From NCBI RefSeq assembly GCF_010015445.1, contig NC_053126.1:12396669-12460668 (forward strand): DNA of 64,000 bases, read 5' to 3'. Below the pieces are notes generated by a model that worked only from the letters and a program-made list of their open reading frames with translations, was not told where the DNA came from and searched no databases. The stretch is from Perca fluviatilis (taxonomy: Eukaryota > Chordata > Actinopteri > Perciformes > Percidae). Positions 1 to 12,666 of this stretch are shown here, in pieces. How positions within the stretch are numbered: position 1 is the first letter of the stretch; every line of letters begins with the position of its first letter. A program made the translations under genes and the position numbers.

Positions 1-1859
1 AATATGTTCTAGGGGAGATTAGTTTTGTTAGGGCGTTCACGAACATTAGCTGACGTTAGCTTCTCTGCGTTGCCAGATCTTGCGAGAGTTTGGTACTGAG
101 ACAGAAACAGGTCTCAAACAAAGTAAATTTTCTCCTGATGTGTCCGTCTGAAAAATGCCATTTTAGTGTCAGAATATTCTGGAGATATGTGGCATGTGAA
201 AAATGGGTGCAATATATACTTAGACTATATATAGACTATGGGGGCGAAATAATCGCTCATAATCTGTGTTCAAGTTCACTTCTCCCGTTGGAATCAATAC
301 ACTCAGGACCCGCTGCTAGTCTCCTATAGAGGCGTGGCCGTGGTGGAGCCCACGTGACACAGATACAGGAAACCACTCTGAGTCGGGGCGTCTCGGATCT
401 AAACCGTCTCTGGTTCGGTCCTCCGCCACGTGCCATACCACACCGGGAGCGCTTCAGTAGCGGAGCGTCTTGCTGCCCAACTTGCAGATTTTATTGCCTA
501 TACAAGTACTTTACAGAACAATCAGGTGTTTATTAATTAAGCTAGTATCAAGTTTTAATTGTTCTTTCATACCAGCTAGTATTGGCCATGTTTCATGTTG
601 TCCGGAGACAAAGACAAATTAATGCAATAATTCTAATGCATGCAGCAAGACGCTAACAGCAGAAGCAGCTAATTGCTACGTCAGAACCTATTCAGCAAAC
701 ATGTTTCCATATCCCATTTAGTGCATCAACTCTTTTTTCCACAAAGGCAAATACCACCTCAAGCGAGCATAAAAACGTTTTAGCACAATTGAGGATTTTT
801 TATCGAATTTTCCATACAGCTTTTATAATGCAAAACTTCAAAATGTGCTTAAACATTGTTCATGGAAACACAGCTACTGACAATGCTAACATGCTGATAT
901 AAAAAGGTATAGTGTTTACAATGTGTACCATCTTAGCTTAGCCTGTTAACATGCTAACATTCGCTAATTACCGCTGAACACAAAATACAGCTGAGGCTAA
1001 TGGGAATAATGGGAATAGTGATAGTTTTGCAAGATTTAGAAAGTCATAAACCAAGCTGCTGGACGAATAAAAAGCTTGACCTGCTGGTGGTGCTAGATGA
1101 AAAGTCAGGGGATAACTACATTTGGTGGATTGCATCCTCTGGGGAGCATGAATGTCTGTACAAAATGTCATGGCAATCCATCCAATAGGTTCAGTCTGGA
1201 CCAAAGTGGTGGACTGACATTGCCATCCATAGAGGCATGCTACTGGCATGGTCAAAAAAGCTAATATGGTTAAATGAATATACAGTACTTTACTTCAATC
1301 CATTTTGGAAATTGTTTACTACATGCCAAACATTAGATCAACTGTCTTTCTCCGAAAGGGAAACATTGAGCTAAGCAACCTCATGTTCAGACCACTTGTC
1401 AGTTTTGCCACATCAATCCCTGCTTTAATAAACAGAGTGCAGCATGCCTTCGCCCACTGCTATGCAGTTAATGTGGCTGGTGTGATGGTTTGTAATGGCA
1501 GCAGCGATAGGGTGGCAGGCAGTGCAAGGGCAACTTTAGCTAGTTGAGCTAAAGTGGTGAAATGACTGCAGAGTCTACAGCTGCAGTTCAAAGCCTATCA
1601 GCATTTGAATCTTAACAAGAAGGAAAAAAAGCCCCTGTGCATAGGGAGAGAGGGCAGAGCCTGGCTTAGATCTTCAACCTTTGTGTGCACACACTTGCGC
1701 AAAGTCACGGCTCAGGCAAACACATACACTGACATCAAAACACAAACATTAAAGGGCACACAGACAATCACATCAAGGCACACAGCTATAGCCACAAGAG
1801 TGCTGACACACAAATGTACAAAAAGCAGACAAGCTCATACGCACACATCAAGAAATCAC

Positions 1860-1862
<3 letters not shown>
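1..1862. other. Gene-free stretch, no supported feature
   Basis: I see no exon with splice sites and no recognisable protein here. The longest open frames are under 100 codons and have no family resemblance. The first ~600 bases have the mixed composition of old interspersed repeats (repeated GCTAGC/TTAGC words), but I could not define element ends. In mammals the gene on this side of AXIN2 is RGS9; no RGS9 exon was recognised. Confidence 0.5.

Positions 1863-1891
<29 letters not shown>
1863..1891. repeat. (CA)n microsatellite
   Basis: About 14 uninterrupted CA units, preceded by ~150 bases of CA-rich sequence. It produces a run of Thr-His codons in one frame, which is not a gene. Confidence 0.9.
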
Positions 1892-1893
<2 letters not shown>

Positions 1894-3060
1894 CTGCATT
1901 AATCCTGTGTCCCTGGCTGGCCAGCTGTGGGAGGTCACACAGACACGATAGTTCTGCTATCAGGCCAGCATTAAGGCCTGCCGCTTTAAACACAGCCTTT
2001 TGAAGTCACACCAAAGTCAGACACTAGGATCTCTCATCTCCCATCTCCCTTTTAACACTGCAGTGCCGACATTTCATTCTGCCCTCCTTTTCATGCTCCC
2101 GGCTTTGAATTTTGCCTTTTAAAAGGACTAATTTTAACTTCTTCAAGGCTGGAAAAACAGGCAAAGGCGTGTCGTTAAGACTCTTCCGCCTGACGTGCTT
2201 CTTTTTCAGCCAAGTAACGAGCATTCAAAGGTAGCCAGGGTCCACCAAAGTAAAACCGTGCCTCTGATGTTCAGTGTCAGCAGGCTGATAAATGGAGCAT
2301 TGCGCCTTTGACAGGTTTTGCACATCAGCTTTTATCTTGAGAGGATCAGGTTTAAATGATTGTGAAAATGATCATGATACCAAAGCCACATGAGATTATA
2401 AGTATTCTCACACATCTAACAAATGTGAAACTGTGTATTACTTTAATGAAGGATTCCTTTTCTTCACCGTTTGTGCCATCATTCATCTTTATCATACAAT
2501 CATCACAAACTTGTAAAACAAAACAAAAAACTCGCACAAACCTTGTTGGTTTGTCGTTTAACTTAAACTTCAACTTAAATTCAGTTGCTCCTCAGGATAG
2601 GGAAATCAACTCACCAGTCTCATGCTGACTCCGCTAGCCTGGCCTCAAAGTTTTCAAATGAAAACATCAGAAGGACAGAGGAAAAGGTGAAGATGGCCAT
2701 CAGCTACAACCTGTGGCTACGATCCTGACTAAATAGACAAGCAAGACCATCTCTGCATTCATCTCTATCTCTACATCAGAGGGGGCACGCGAATTGAACA
2801 CCGACTGCGACTTCTCTACTGGGCATCCTGCTAGCCGTCGGACGGTGAGCTGGGTGGCCTCTGTGGCTGCGTCGGTTTCCAGCAGGATGTTTGGAGCTGT
2901 GGTGTCCTTTCGCCAAGACTTGGCTGGATCCAGGAGTGCAGTGTCATTCAACCGGTAACTCTTTTGCTGTGTGCCGATCTGACGGCCACATTCTGCTTTA
3001 TCGTGAATCATGCACAAGTTGAAGGAGCTGATGGGATAGCATTTCACTGGAATTGTACCT
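1892..3060. other. Gene-free stretch with one unassigned open frame
   Basis: No splice-bounded exon is recognised. A 115-codon frame on the minus strand (2700-3047) has unusually mixed, non-repetitive composition but no motif I know. It may be chance or a piece of a decayed mobile element. The rest shows nothing. Confidence 0.4.
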
Positions 3061-3063
3061 CAT

Positions 3064-3760
3064 ATGATTTCATTCAATTTTTTCAATTCAATTTTATTTA
3101 TAGTATCAAATCATAACATAGGTTATCTCGAGACACTTTACAGATAGAGTAGGTCTAGACCACACTCTATAATTTACAAAGCCCCAACAATTCCAACAAT
3201 TCCAGTAATTCCCTCAAGAGCAAGCAGTGCGACAGTGGCGAGGAAAAACTCCCTCTTGGGAAGAAACCTCGGACAGACCCAGGCTCTTGGTAGGCGGTGT
3301 CTGACGAGCCGGTTGGGGGTGTGATGAACAGTGGCGATAGTAGTCACATTAATAATGGAACAGTGACTGGATGTAGCGGGAAGCTGCAGGGTTCAGCAGG
3401 ACGCAGCATGACATTGCAGGGCATCGCTGAGCTCAGCAGGGAGTGCAGCAGGACCACGGCGACAGCTGCAACCAGGATCTTGGTGCCAACGTTCTCCAAG
3501 GAAATACGCTGGGGGAAAAAAGCATAAGGACTCCGGGGAGTAAACTCCCCAGAAGCTAGGATTAGTAACAAGCATTTCTGGGACGGGCTGCACACAAATA
3601 GTAATAGTAATAGTAATAGTAACAGTAATAGAAAGGGAGATGAGAGAGCAGCTCAGTGTGTCAAAGGAAGGAAGTCCCCCGGCAGTCTAGAACTATAACA
3701 GCGTAACTATAACAGGTAACTAAGAGAGACAAATAACTATTGATTGGTTGACATAAAGGT
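3064..3760. repeat. Abundant teleost interspersed repeat, copy 1
   Basis: The stretch starts with a TTCAATTTTATTTATAG-type end, followed by the words CTCGAGACACTTTACAG and GGTCTAGACCACACTCTATA. It then has a GA-rich body containing a short TAGTAA array (about 3597-3631). I recognise this as a very common interspersed sequence in spiny-rayed fish, but I cannot name its class with certainty. A second, truncated and inverted copy of the first ~88 bases lies at 50137-50225 inside another element, which supports its mobility directly from this window. Confidence 0.7.
3597..3631. repeat. (TAGTAA)n short tandem repeat
   Basis: Five to six AGTAAT-type units with one change (AACAGT). It lies inside the interspersed repeat. 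Confidence 0.8.
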
Positions 3761-3803
3761 CAGGGTATGATGTTTGAACAAGTGAGTAATGCTGTTAGTG
3801 ATG

Positions 3804-4233
3804 CCCTCCACAGCGCTGCGGAGGACGGTCTGGCTAGTCCACACAGCATTCCGGGACGGGAGAAAAACAAGCTCTGGTTTATTGGCATTTCTTTAAACCA
3901 ATCACAATCGTCTTGGCCGGTGCTAAGCGCCGGACGGAGCCACGGTGCCGCTGCAAAATAGCCTCGGGAAGGAACTTGGTTTGGTGGAACGTGTACGTTC
4001 AAAAGTTGTTTTAGTCATGCAGCAGAAAACTCAGATTGGACAGATAGTCTAGCTAGCTGTCTGGATTTACCCTGCAGAGATCTGAGGAGCAGTTAACCAT
4101 AGTCCTCAGAAATCCACTGGAGTTTAAAATTACAACACAAAGAAAGCAGAAGGTAACGGACATCCGGCCGAAAAGAGTGAATCCGCCAGCACCGGAGCAA
4201 TCCCGGAATTGGAAAGTCGTGGATATAGACTAG
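3804..4233 (+). repeat. Interspersed repeat family B, copy A (uninterrupted)
   Basis: This ~430-bp stretch matches the reverse complement of 12992-13590, excluding the SINE inserted there. Shared landmarks in order are CCACAGCGCTG, GTCCACACAGCATTCCGGGA, ACCAATCACAATCGTCTTGG, TAGTCATGCAGCAGAAAACT, CAGAGATCTGAGGAGCAGTT and GATATAGACTAG at the far end. I estimate 85-90% identity by eye. Here the site that carries a SINE in the other copy is empty, so this copy shows the ancestral state. Class not assigned. Confidence 0.8.
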
Positions 4234-6104
4234 GGATGAGTGAACTAGCGACCTAGTTTGTGTCGTTCAACCGCCACTAGCGATCCGACTCTTGAACAAC
4301 CTTTTTTTGTTCATCTACCCCCCAACCCCCCCATGTGTACGAGGAGAGAGTTAGATACATTCCACAAGCTTTTTTAGTCTGATAAATAAACAATCCTGTA
4401 ACATGCCACAATCCTATAAACACAAGCAAAATTGGAATCAGTTGAACTCAGCTGGTATAGTAACATCCTTGTCTAATTCAAAAGCTCACTTTGGAAGAAG
4501 GCACCATGTTTCATTAACACCTAAAATAAGTGATGACAGACTCAGTTTGAGATGCTGAAAAGTGGTCATCACAGACCATGGTGAGAACCCCCTACCGTTT
4601 GCTTTTGGTTTGGAACATCCAACTTGTTTTGGTGTGTAGCTGACCCAGTCTAATTTTTCTGTTTACTCCACTCAGTGTTTCGCAGTTGAACAGATCAAAC
4701 GCGCTGCTAAGCTGTGGGTTTGTTTACTCCGGCTCTGACCCACGCCCAGCCAGGGACGCAAGCACTGCAGCTCTTTTTCCACATTTGGCATTTTTTGCTT
4801 TTCATCTGGATCACAGCCTTCTCCTCCCTCCCCTTCCTCATTCCAACTTCTGATGACTCCCCCTGCCCTCTTTGCCCCTGAAAAGTTTTGGTCAGCAGAC
4901 ACCCAAGGTTTTTGTATGTCTCATCTAAATTTAATCGGTCGATTACCCCTTGTGCTTCTTCTCTCCTGCACCTGTGAAGCCTTCATCCATGGTCACACTC
5001 CACATGACTTCTTTCATCACATTTATAACGTTCTTTTTTTTTTACTTACACCCTCTCCTTGATTTCTCCTTGCTTTCTCACACGTCCCCTGTTATCCTTT
5101 CTAATTCTCTCCTTTGAAACAATTCTCCTCCCTTTGTGCGCTCTCCCAGTCACGCACAAGTATACGCACTCCCATGCAAGCAAATGCACTCACATGCATG
5201 CTCACACGTATGCTGATGCAGGCTGTGTGTGATGTGAAGCCAGGTCCGTTCCTTTCCCAGGCAGACCAGCAGGAGTGAGGACCCTCAGCTCATACACATA
5301 TCCACCTCCCTTCCCAGCTCTTTCCTTCTCCTTCCTCCCTTTCTTATTTCTTTCCAACAAGGTAAATGCTGAGGACGGAGAGATGACATCATTCAGGGGG
5401 AGCCCAGGAGGATGTACAACTGTAAGAACCAGCAGAGATGATTGTGTAAGGCCATGCCTTCACTGTCCTCCATCATTAAATCTTACCAGCATGGGTCTTT
5501 TCCAGCTGTAGTCTAATGCTAGGATACAGGATTAAGGTTGGTTCCCATGGTTTCTACAGCTTAAGAGAGAGAGAGGTTGTTGTTTTTTCATTTGATTATC
5601 GGGAAATTTTGAGAATATTAACTCCCTGTACACCTCTCCGGTCTTACCCAGGATTTTATATCAAGAATACTGATGTTAAAATGTGTGAGCTAGACTCATG
5701 TTGGCTATCTAAGTAGGATATTTGGACCTTGAGCTAAGATTTCTTTGGCAAAAATATAAATAGTGATTCTTTTTCCTCCTCATCATCATCAACATAAACT
5801 CTTTTTCAAATTTTTAACAAGTATTGAACAAAAATGTAACCCAACGGTTGATTCAGCCTGTAGTAGCAGCCTGTAGGGTTTGAAAAAAACATATTGTTCG
5901 TCGGATTGTCAAACTTCCGATCATCCATGATTGCGTCGTGTAAACCCGCCGACATAAGAAAGCTCCAAAATTAAGCCAAAAAAACAAACAGTTGCTGGAT
6001 AAAAAACTCGCATTGTACATGTCCATCTTCAAATATCTGCAAAACAACAACCATTTGCATGATAAAGAAGCTGAATAAATTAATACAATTCTACGCTCTT
6101 TAGC
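4234..6104. other. Gene-free stretch, no supported feature
   Basis: No exon, RNA gene or well-bounded repeat is recognised. The sequence between 5040 and 5360 is pyrimidine-rich. The two ~70-codon frames around 5275-5716 have no splice context and no family resemblance. Confidence 0.45.
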
Positions 6105-6648
6105 TTAAAGGTCCAATGTGTAGGAATTTCTCCCATCTAGCGTTGAGATCATATATCGCAATGAACTCTCTATCACACGCAGTTCAAAATACGTATTACA
6201 GCTACGATAGCTTTAACGCTTCAAAAAGCCGGTGTCTTGCTCGTTTCAATATCCTTTTTCTTTTTCTGGGCAAAGAAGAAGACTCCTGTTCCTGAAATTT
6301 GGATTTTGAATACGTGTGGTCCTCCAGGTTTCCTTCTTCAAACTTGCCGGGGCCGGGAAGCTACGATACCCATTAGCAGCATTAGCAGCACCTGTGAGTT
6401 TATCATGTGACAGCGAAAACGCGAAAGGCGGAGCAGTATGTCCTGTATGTCCCTTACCGGCTAACGTATTTCAAGATGGAGCATGAGTATGGAGCGTCTA
6501 CCCCAGGTCATGCGAATGCAAATGCTAAATTTCAAGCCAAAAGGAATACTTGGAATTGATGGTGGTGGTAAATATTCATGAAAAAGGACAAGTTTGTGAA
6601 CGGGCAACATAGATTTTGATAATAAACAACTAATCATGTTACACATTG
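6105..6648. repeat. Probable miniature inverted-repeat element
   Basis: The left end reads TTAAAGGTCCAATGTGTAGG. The right side ends with GTTACACATTG, the inverse of the left-end CAATGTGTA(G/A) word. The ~540-bp span has no coding capacity. I know this left end as a frequent teleost repeat. The last bases of the right end are missing because it runs straight into the next repeat at about 6649. Confidence 0.5.
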
Positions 6649-6757
6649 CCAGACCTTCCTCCACACGCAATAGGATATCGCTACATCCAACCAGAGCAAC
6701 GCTAGTCGACAGATTAAACGTATCCGGTCAGCAAAACTCCGAACACATCTTCTTTTC

Positions 6758-8472
6758 TTAAAGGGATACTTCACCAATTTAGCATTCAGCTTTGTATCAG
6801 TAGAAACCCGATAGTATTTCTGAATGACCGTGCCTCCCTCCCTCATGTCCCCCTGAGACGAGAGATTTCTGCATTTGGGGCCTGGAAAAAATCTTCCGAT
6901 GACGTAAAATGACGATTTTGCGTCATTGGAAGATTTTTGGGCCAGAGGCAAAGGACTACAGCCAGTAGTAGGATCTGCTTCCATATGTTTTCAACACGCC
7001 CACAGGGGTTGGACTGCCGAAGTCTGGGCGAGGTATTCCGAATGAAAACGACTGTCAGCCATCTTGAATCTTCGCTAAACAGGCTTTCGGTTTTCAGCAG
7101 AAAACATTTACAACAATTATCTGCATTCAAACTACCGGACGTGGTGTACCACCGGGATAGCATCGGTACAGATCGGAGAATATGGAGGAGACGCGTTTAC
7201 CCAGACGCAATACTCGGCACACTACGTGAGTCGCTTCGCACGGAGACCAGCGGTGTGCGCCAATGCCGCTAGCGGGCTAGGGGACATCCTCATCGGCTAG
7301 GTGGAAAGCTAACGCTAGCTGTCCACCTGTCCCAGCCATCCTGCTTGCAAGTGTCTGCTCATTAAACAACAAGCTGGACTACATCCTCCTTCAACGAAAA
7401 TCCCAAACGTGTGTTCAGTGACTGCTGTGTTTTTGTTGTTGTGGAAACATGCCTGAACAACAGTGTACCGGAACCGGGACTATCCAGCTACCAGGCTGCT
7501 CCGCCCGCCCGTGGAGGTGGGCTGTGTTAAACGGACTGGTGTAGAAATAAAATCCAAACTAGCTACTGCTAACTGCTGGTGGAGCTTGATGCCGGTTAAA
7601 TGCCACCATTCGACATTCCACGCTAATTCACGGCTGTGTTAATACTCTGTGTTTAGCTACACCAATGCTAGTATGCGTTAGCTGAACTTTACGGATCCTG
7701 CTTGCAAGTGTCCGCTCATTTAGACCACAAACTGGACTACATCCAACTTCAACGACACCCAACGTGGAGTTCAGAAACTTTGTGTTTTTGTTGTTGTGGA
7801 AACCTGCCTGAATAGTGTACGGACTGTCCAGCTACCAGGCCTGCTAGCCCTCCGGAGCTAGAGATGCTCTGTCGCCAGGTAAAAGAGGTGGGCTGTGTTA
7901 ACACCAAGGGCGGCGAAATGTGTGGTGATTTGTATCCATTTAACTGCTAACTGCTGGTGGAGTTTGTGACTGTTAAATGCCGACCATTCTACATTACACA
8001 CTAATTCACGGCTGTGTTTATGCTCGGTGTTTACAGCCCACCAGCGCTAATGCTAGTATGCGAAGCTGAACTTTACGGAGCCTATAAAGTGTGTGTACTA
8101 AATGTAGCCTGTTTCGTAAGTCGTTTTTATATAATGTCGTTTTTTATATATGTTAAATGTGTAACACCACTTGAGTCAGGATGAAACGTTGTTTCGTGTA
8201 TGGTTGAAATGACAATAAAACACGTGCGTTGAGTGTATTGAATGCCTCTGTCGGTCTGTCAAGCGGTAGGCGTGGCTTGGGAGTGGACTCAAAGCAACGA
8301 AGCAGGTGCATTCTGGGATTTGGTGTTTTTCATCCATATAAGACCAAAACACATTTTCTGGCTTTTCTCGGCCTAGAAGGCACCAATTTCAATTTTTTTT
8401 TCACATTTCTACTACATAAGTGACCCAATTTAAAGATATATTCAGCTTTCCAGCGGTGAAATATTCCTTTAA
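6758..8472. mobile_element. 1.7-kb non-coding DNA element with TTAA target duplication
   Basis: TTAA occurs at 6758-6761 and again at 8469-8472. The inner ends are inverted repeats: AGGGATACTTCACC on the left and AGGAATATTTCACC as the reverse complement of the right end (12 of 14 match). No transposase frame is present, so it would be non-autonomous. It holds a 25-bp imperfect hairpin at 6884-6939 and a ~360-bp internal tandem duplication at 7338-8080. TTAA duplication is typical of piggyBac-type elements, but the termini are not diagnostic and I leave the superfamily open. Confidence 0.7.
7338..8080 (+). repeat. Internal tandem duplication (~357-bp unit)
   Basis: The unit from ATCCTGCTTGCAAGTGT at 7338 to the repeat of the same word at 7695 is 357 bp. 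Copy two runs to about 8080. Shared landmarks in the same order are CTGGACTACATCC, GTGTTTTTGTTGTTGTGGAA, CCAGCTACCAGGC, GAGGTGGGCTGTGTTAA, TAACTGCTGGTGGAG, AATTCACGGCTGTGTT and AGCTGAACTTTACGGA. The copies differ by substitutions and small indels, so the duplication is not recent. Confidence 0.85.
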
Positions 8473-8784
8473 GAATGACTTCAGTGCCGTTCTTTGTTCT
8501 TTTCTCAAAGAAAAGCTTAACTCCAAGTCTTCCAGAGTCGCGGCCAAAGCCGATTCGAAAGACCGCTGTTCGCCAGGAGCAGCAGCCATCGTCTTTGTTT
8601 TCAAGTAGCGGGGAATTCACGCGGAACCATCGTAACTCTGCCATCATTATGTTAAGCCCGCCCACCGACTCTATACACAATGTGATTGGCCCGGCTAGAG
8701 TTTGGCTTTTCCAGCTCGCAAGCCAACGGAGAGTTGCTAGACCCCCTGGTTGCAAATTACATTTGACTATTTAAAGTGTGACGC

Positions 8785-9110
8785 ATAGCCATGAGATAAA
8801 AATTACAGATCCTTTGCTTAAGTAAAATTACTAATAGTAGGCCTATACTACAAAAAAATACTCTGTTACAAGTAAAAGTCCTGCATTGAAAATGTTAATT
8901 AAGTAGAAGTATGTAAGTATGATCAGGAACATGTACTTAAAGTATTAAAAGTAAAAGTATTCAATGCAAAACTAGTTACTAAAGCTGTCAGATTAATGTA
9001 GTGGAGTAAAAATGTTTCTCTCTGAAATGTAGTGGAGTAGAAGTAGCAAGTGGCATGAAAAGAAAAGACTTAAAGTAAAGTACAAGTACCGTAAATGTAC
9101 AGTTCTTGAG
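8785..9110. repeat. Interspersed repeat rich in AGTAAAAGTA words
   Basis: Repeated AAGTAAAA and GTACTTAAAGTA words followed by TGTAGTGGAGTA twice are characteristic of a very common teleost repeat. I could not define exact ends or target duplications. Confidence 0.55.
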
Positions 9111-9236
9111 TAAACCACCACTGGTGTTAAATTTGTAAAAATGTAAATCATAATTTGTGTGAATTATGTGCAGCCAAAATCCAGCTGAGAAGAATATAAT
9201 CAATGTGGATATCATAGTAACCTATAGCGATAACTG

Positions 9237-9579
9237 GTAATGCTTTATTTTGCGGGCCTGTAATTTCCTGATAATTTCCCAAGATGTTTCCTGTAAAGAA
9301 GTATAGTAATTATAGGGAAAAATGAATTTCCTTGAAAGAACTTATCCATTTAAACCAAAGTAAATATGCATTAATCTTTCATTAAGTCTTGTTTTACTGT
9401 CCATGTAACTGAATTGTATTCTTGCCTAGACACATTTAAGTTCACTAAAAGGCTCTCCAGTTTACACTAGCTAGTCATCAGAATTAATGAATTAGAAGTG
9501 ACTACTGTCTAATTTGCCATCAACTTCCAAATTAGAGTAGAAGTCAAGAGACTATGAACCTGCAAAATAAAGCATTTAC
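9237..9579. mobile_element. Miniature inverted-repeat element (~343 bp)
   Basis: The left end reads TAATGCTTTATTTTGCGGG. The right end in reverse complement reads TAAATGCTTTATTTTGCAGG, giving ~18 bp of near-identical terminal inverted repeat. There is no coding capacity. Target duplication is not clear by eye. Confidence 0.65.
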
Positions 9580-12500
9580 GAGATCATCTCAATAAAATTG
9601 TTATGGGTAATTTTGCCACAGATTATATCACATAAAATCATTGTCCTTGCACTGTGGCCTTATAGTGTTTTGGGGGTTGTGTGCACATGTAAAACAGCTC
9701 ATAGGGCATGGAGTTATGTGGGTGTTGCTTGTATCTAGAATGGGGGGCTGTGGTTTGGTGTTCACGTAGTTCACAGTCTAACTTTACTACATACTGTAGT
9801 GAATTCACAGAGCCCAGAGGCATCATGCTAATATGCTCCCACACAGTTACAACCAATAAGTAACCTGATCTCGGACGTTGGAGATATACTGTAGACTAAT
9901 ACAAAGGAAATATGATAGATTTGTAATGGAAGAATGTGTCCTCGAATTCTGTGCATACTTAAGTGAAGGAAACAGCTTGCCTTGATAACAAAGTGTGAGG
10001 CTGATTTGTTGTGATCCTGCTGTGTTTATCTTTTTCTGGTTCACATCGAGGGGGCATGAGAGCATCCATATTGTTTAATAATCAGTGGTATGTTTAGATT
10101 GTAGATGCATGTTGGAGCAAAGAGAAGCCAGATCCACCATCTCTGCATGCAGTGCCCCAAACAAGAACCACATGTCCCAGTCCTGGTTCTTTAACTTTTT
10201 CTCTCTCTCTCTCTCTCATGCCCTACTTCCCTCTCTCCGCCCTATCCTCATGCTAACAGACTCTCCCCAACCCCTCACTCTGGGAAAAAACGTGGAGGCT
10301 CAAAGATTCAAAAACACATGCGGTTAGCCATAAAACTTCACATGCACTCTGTGTACCCTAACCCCCCTCCAACCCCACGCTCCCATCCCCTCCAACCACT
10401 CAGCCAACCGACACACACATTGACCTACAAGGAGGAGAAAAGTCATACATAAGAGGAGACGTGGAAACAATGGGACGAGAGGAAGCAACATCAGGCAACA
10501 ATCTGAGCTGTCTGTGGTGGGGAGCAAAAACAAAGAAGTTTGGGGGGTTGGTGGTGGGACAATGGCGACAGTCAGAAAGAAGGTGACTGCAGGCTACCAT
10601 TCCTGCACGGGCCCAGAACAATGCCTATCCTGTGGCTTGGTGCGGCCGCACTGTGCACTAGGTGAAATTTAAGACAAACGTAAACACCAAAGGAGGACAA
10701 TGGTGGTCACTCTTTTTTACAAAAGATGCTTTTCCTACAGCTGCAGGGAGGATGCACACAGAATCCCCCGGCGCGGCCCAACCAGCTAGCATACCTCAAG
10801 TCCTCAGCGCCCATTTAGCAGCACAGCATCCGATACCGCTGCGCTACACTGGTGGCAGATTGGGTTTCTGGCCCTTAACGACAAAACCCCTGTCTTCTAC
10901 ATTTTCCAAAGCATTTCTGAGATACATAATCTCTTCAGGTTCTTGCCATGTGATTAGGAAGGGAAATATAATGGCTATTCTTTCTGTCAGCCCTTTTTTG
11001 GGGGGAAAAAACTACTTTGGAAGATTTGTTTCAGACTTCAAATGATTTGGTCACATATGTTGGTCATTAAATTACCAGGCGCTTGTCTCCTAAAAACAGG
11101 AGCAATGCAATGTATTGTTCCAAGCTCATAGACATAGGATATCTTCTCTCATGGTGTTCTGTATTACCTCACTCTCCTATAATTTAAGTGATGCCTATAT
11201 TCCACTCTTTCAGTAATACTGCATTTGAACAGTCTGTAAGCTACAATAATAACCCTGTTAATTTCTTTTTGATGGATAGGTTCTGCTTCTTCTTGGCCAA
11301 GCAGCTGTCATCTACACATGTCAGCAGATTGGGACTGGTTGATACTTAGTCTGCCATTGGTTAGAAGAGGGTATCAGGCAGCATAAAGTCACATGATTGG
11401 TCCTATGGATTGGTCACATGGTAGGGGGATCAGCTACCACAGTGGCGCCTGGCCAGGTTCCAGACGAGGCCCCCTGGTTGACCACAATCCCATGGCTGTC
11501 TGGGTCGATGCCTGTGTGGAACAACTCGCATGGCTGATCCAGGTTCCAAATGAAGGGGTTCAAGACTCAAAATTGGGGGTCTCACTCTCTTGTATCCGTC
11601 TATGGTGGAATGATTGGAGTGTATTTCAATGAGGTTGAGGTTCGCGGTGACAGACAGTGAGCAGTTTTTTTTCCCATGGCCTCCATGCTCAGCTGTGCTC
11701 TGGTTTGATGTCTCTACATTAACCTACATTGTGTTTTCAAGGATTTGTGATCAAATCCTTCATATTTCAGACTATTTGCTCCTACTGATAAAGGCATCTC
11801 CACTGCTTTGTAATGGATTCTCTTTGAAGGGGGTCGAGGCCACGTCTGTTGTACTATAACAACATATTTTGGAAAGTGTCTAGCAGAGTAATGACTGTAT
11901 ATGGACGTCAAAGCCTTGCCTCCACCAATCAAAGCGCATCTGTGTGATCCTAGTTTGACTTCCTGTTAAGGTTCCTGTGCGCCGTTGTTCACAGTCAGAG
12001 CCTTTGATCTTGCCTCATGTGGGCGGGACAGGTAGCAGACGTTGGATATCATCGGGGGAAACAATAGCAGGCAGAGATGTGGACATGAGGGTGGGGTGAG
12101 GGTGAGGGTGAGGTGGCAGGTTGGCACAAAGTTGTGCCAATTCACTAGCTGATTTATTAAAGTGGTGAACATTCAGTGTCCCAGATAGCTGTCAGTACCC
12201 GATAAGTACTTATAAGATAAGTACCTCCTGAGGGCAAGAATGTATGGATGTAAAATTAAGCTAGAAAACATTGTGTGATTATGGGGATGTTGGGGTGTTT
12301 ACTTAAAATACTAATAATTACTTAAAAATCTGACTGAAAATACTGAAACCCAACTCAATTTACTTGCTTTTTCCAGAGTTTTCAAGTTTGCTCATTTGGC
12401 ATTAAATTGACTCAATTTCTCATTACATTAAGGCTGAATTACCAATTAGCAATGTGTGAAACTGCCCTGTGGCCCCAGACCTCCAGCAGCCCCAAAACCC

Positions 12501-12666
12501 CCAGGTTTACTGGGTGTAATTTGATTATATCAACTGGGGCCTGCATACATACAAATTCTTGTGGCCCTATATTTTACATGGTGCATTTTCATAAATAATC
12601 TTGTGTTTTGTTAAATTACCACAAACTAAGTGGCAAACAAAAGACCTAGAGCATCATAGTATTGTT
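9580..12666. other. Gene-free stretch, little recognisable
   Basis: No exon with splice context was found. It contains a short CT run (10200-10217) and a (GGGTGA)n-like tract at about 12087-12113. Several frames of 60-127 codons are present, but none has a recognisable motif. Confidence 0.45.

Larger units (their letters stand above)
6649..8762. repeat. Interspersed repeat interrupted by a TTAA element
   Basis: Two flanks appear to belong to one older repeat: 6649-6757 (starting CCAGACCTTCCTCCACA, the hairpin word of family B) and 8473-8762 (ending CGGAGAGTTGCTAGACCCCC). They are separated by the TTAA-bounded element 6758-8472. Joining the flanks across one TTAA gives a continuous sequence of the kind I know from other fish genomes. 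I cannot confirm this here because no uninterrupted copy is in the window. Confidence 0.45.
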
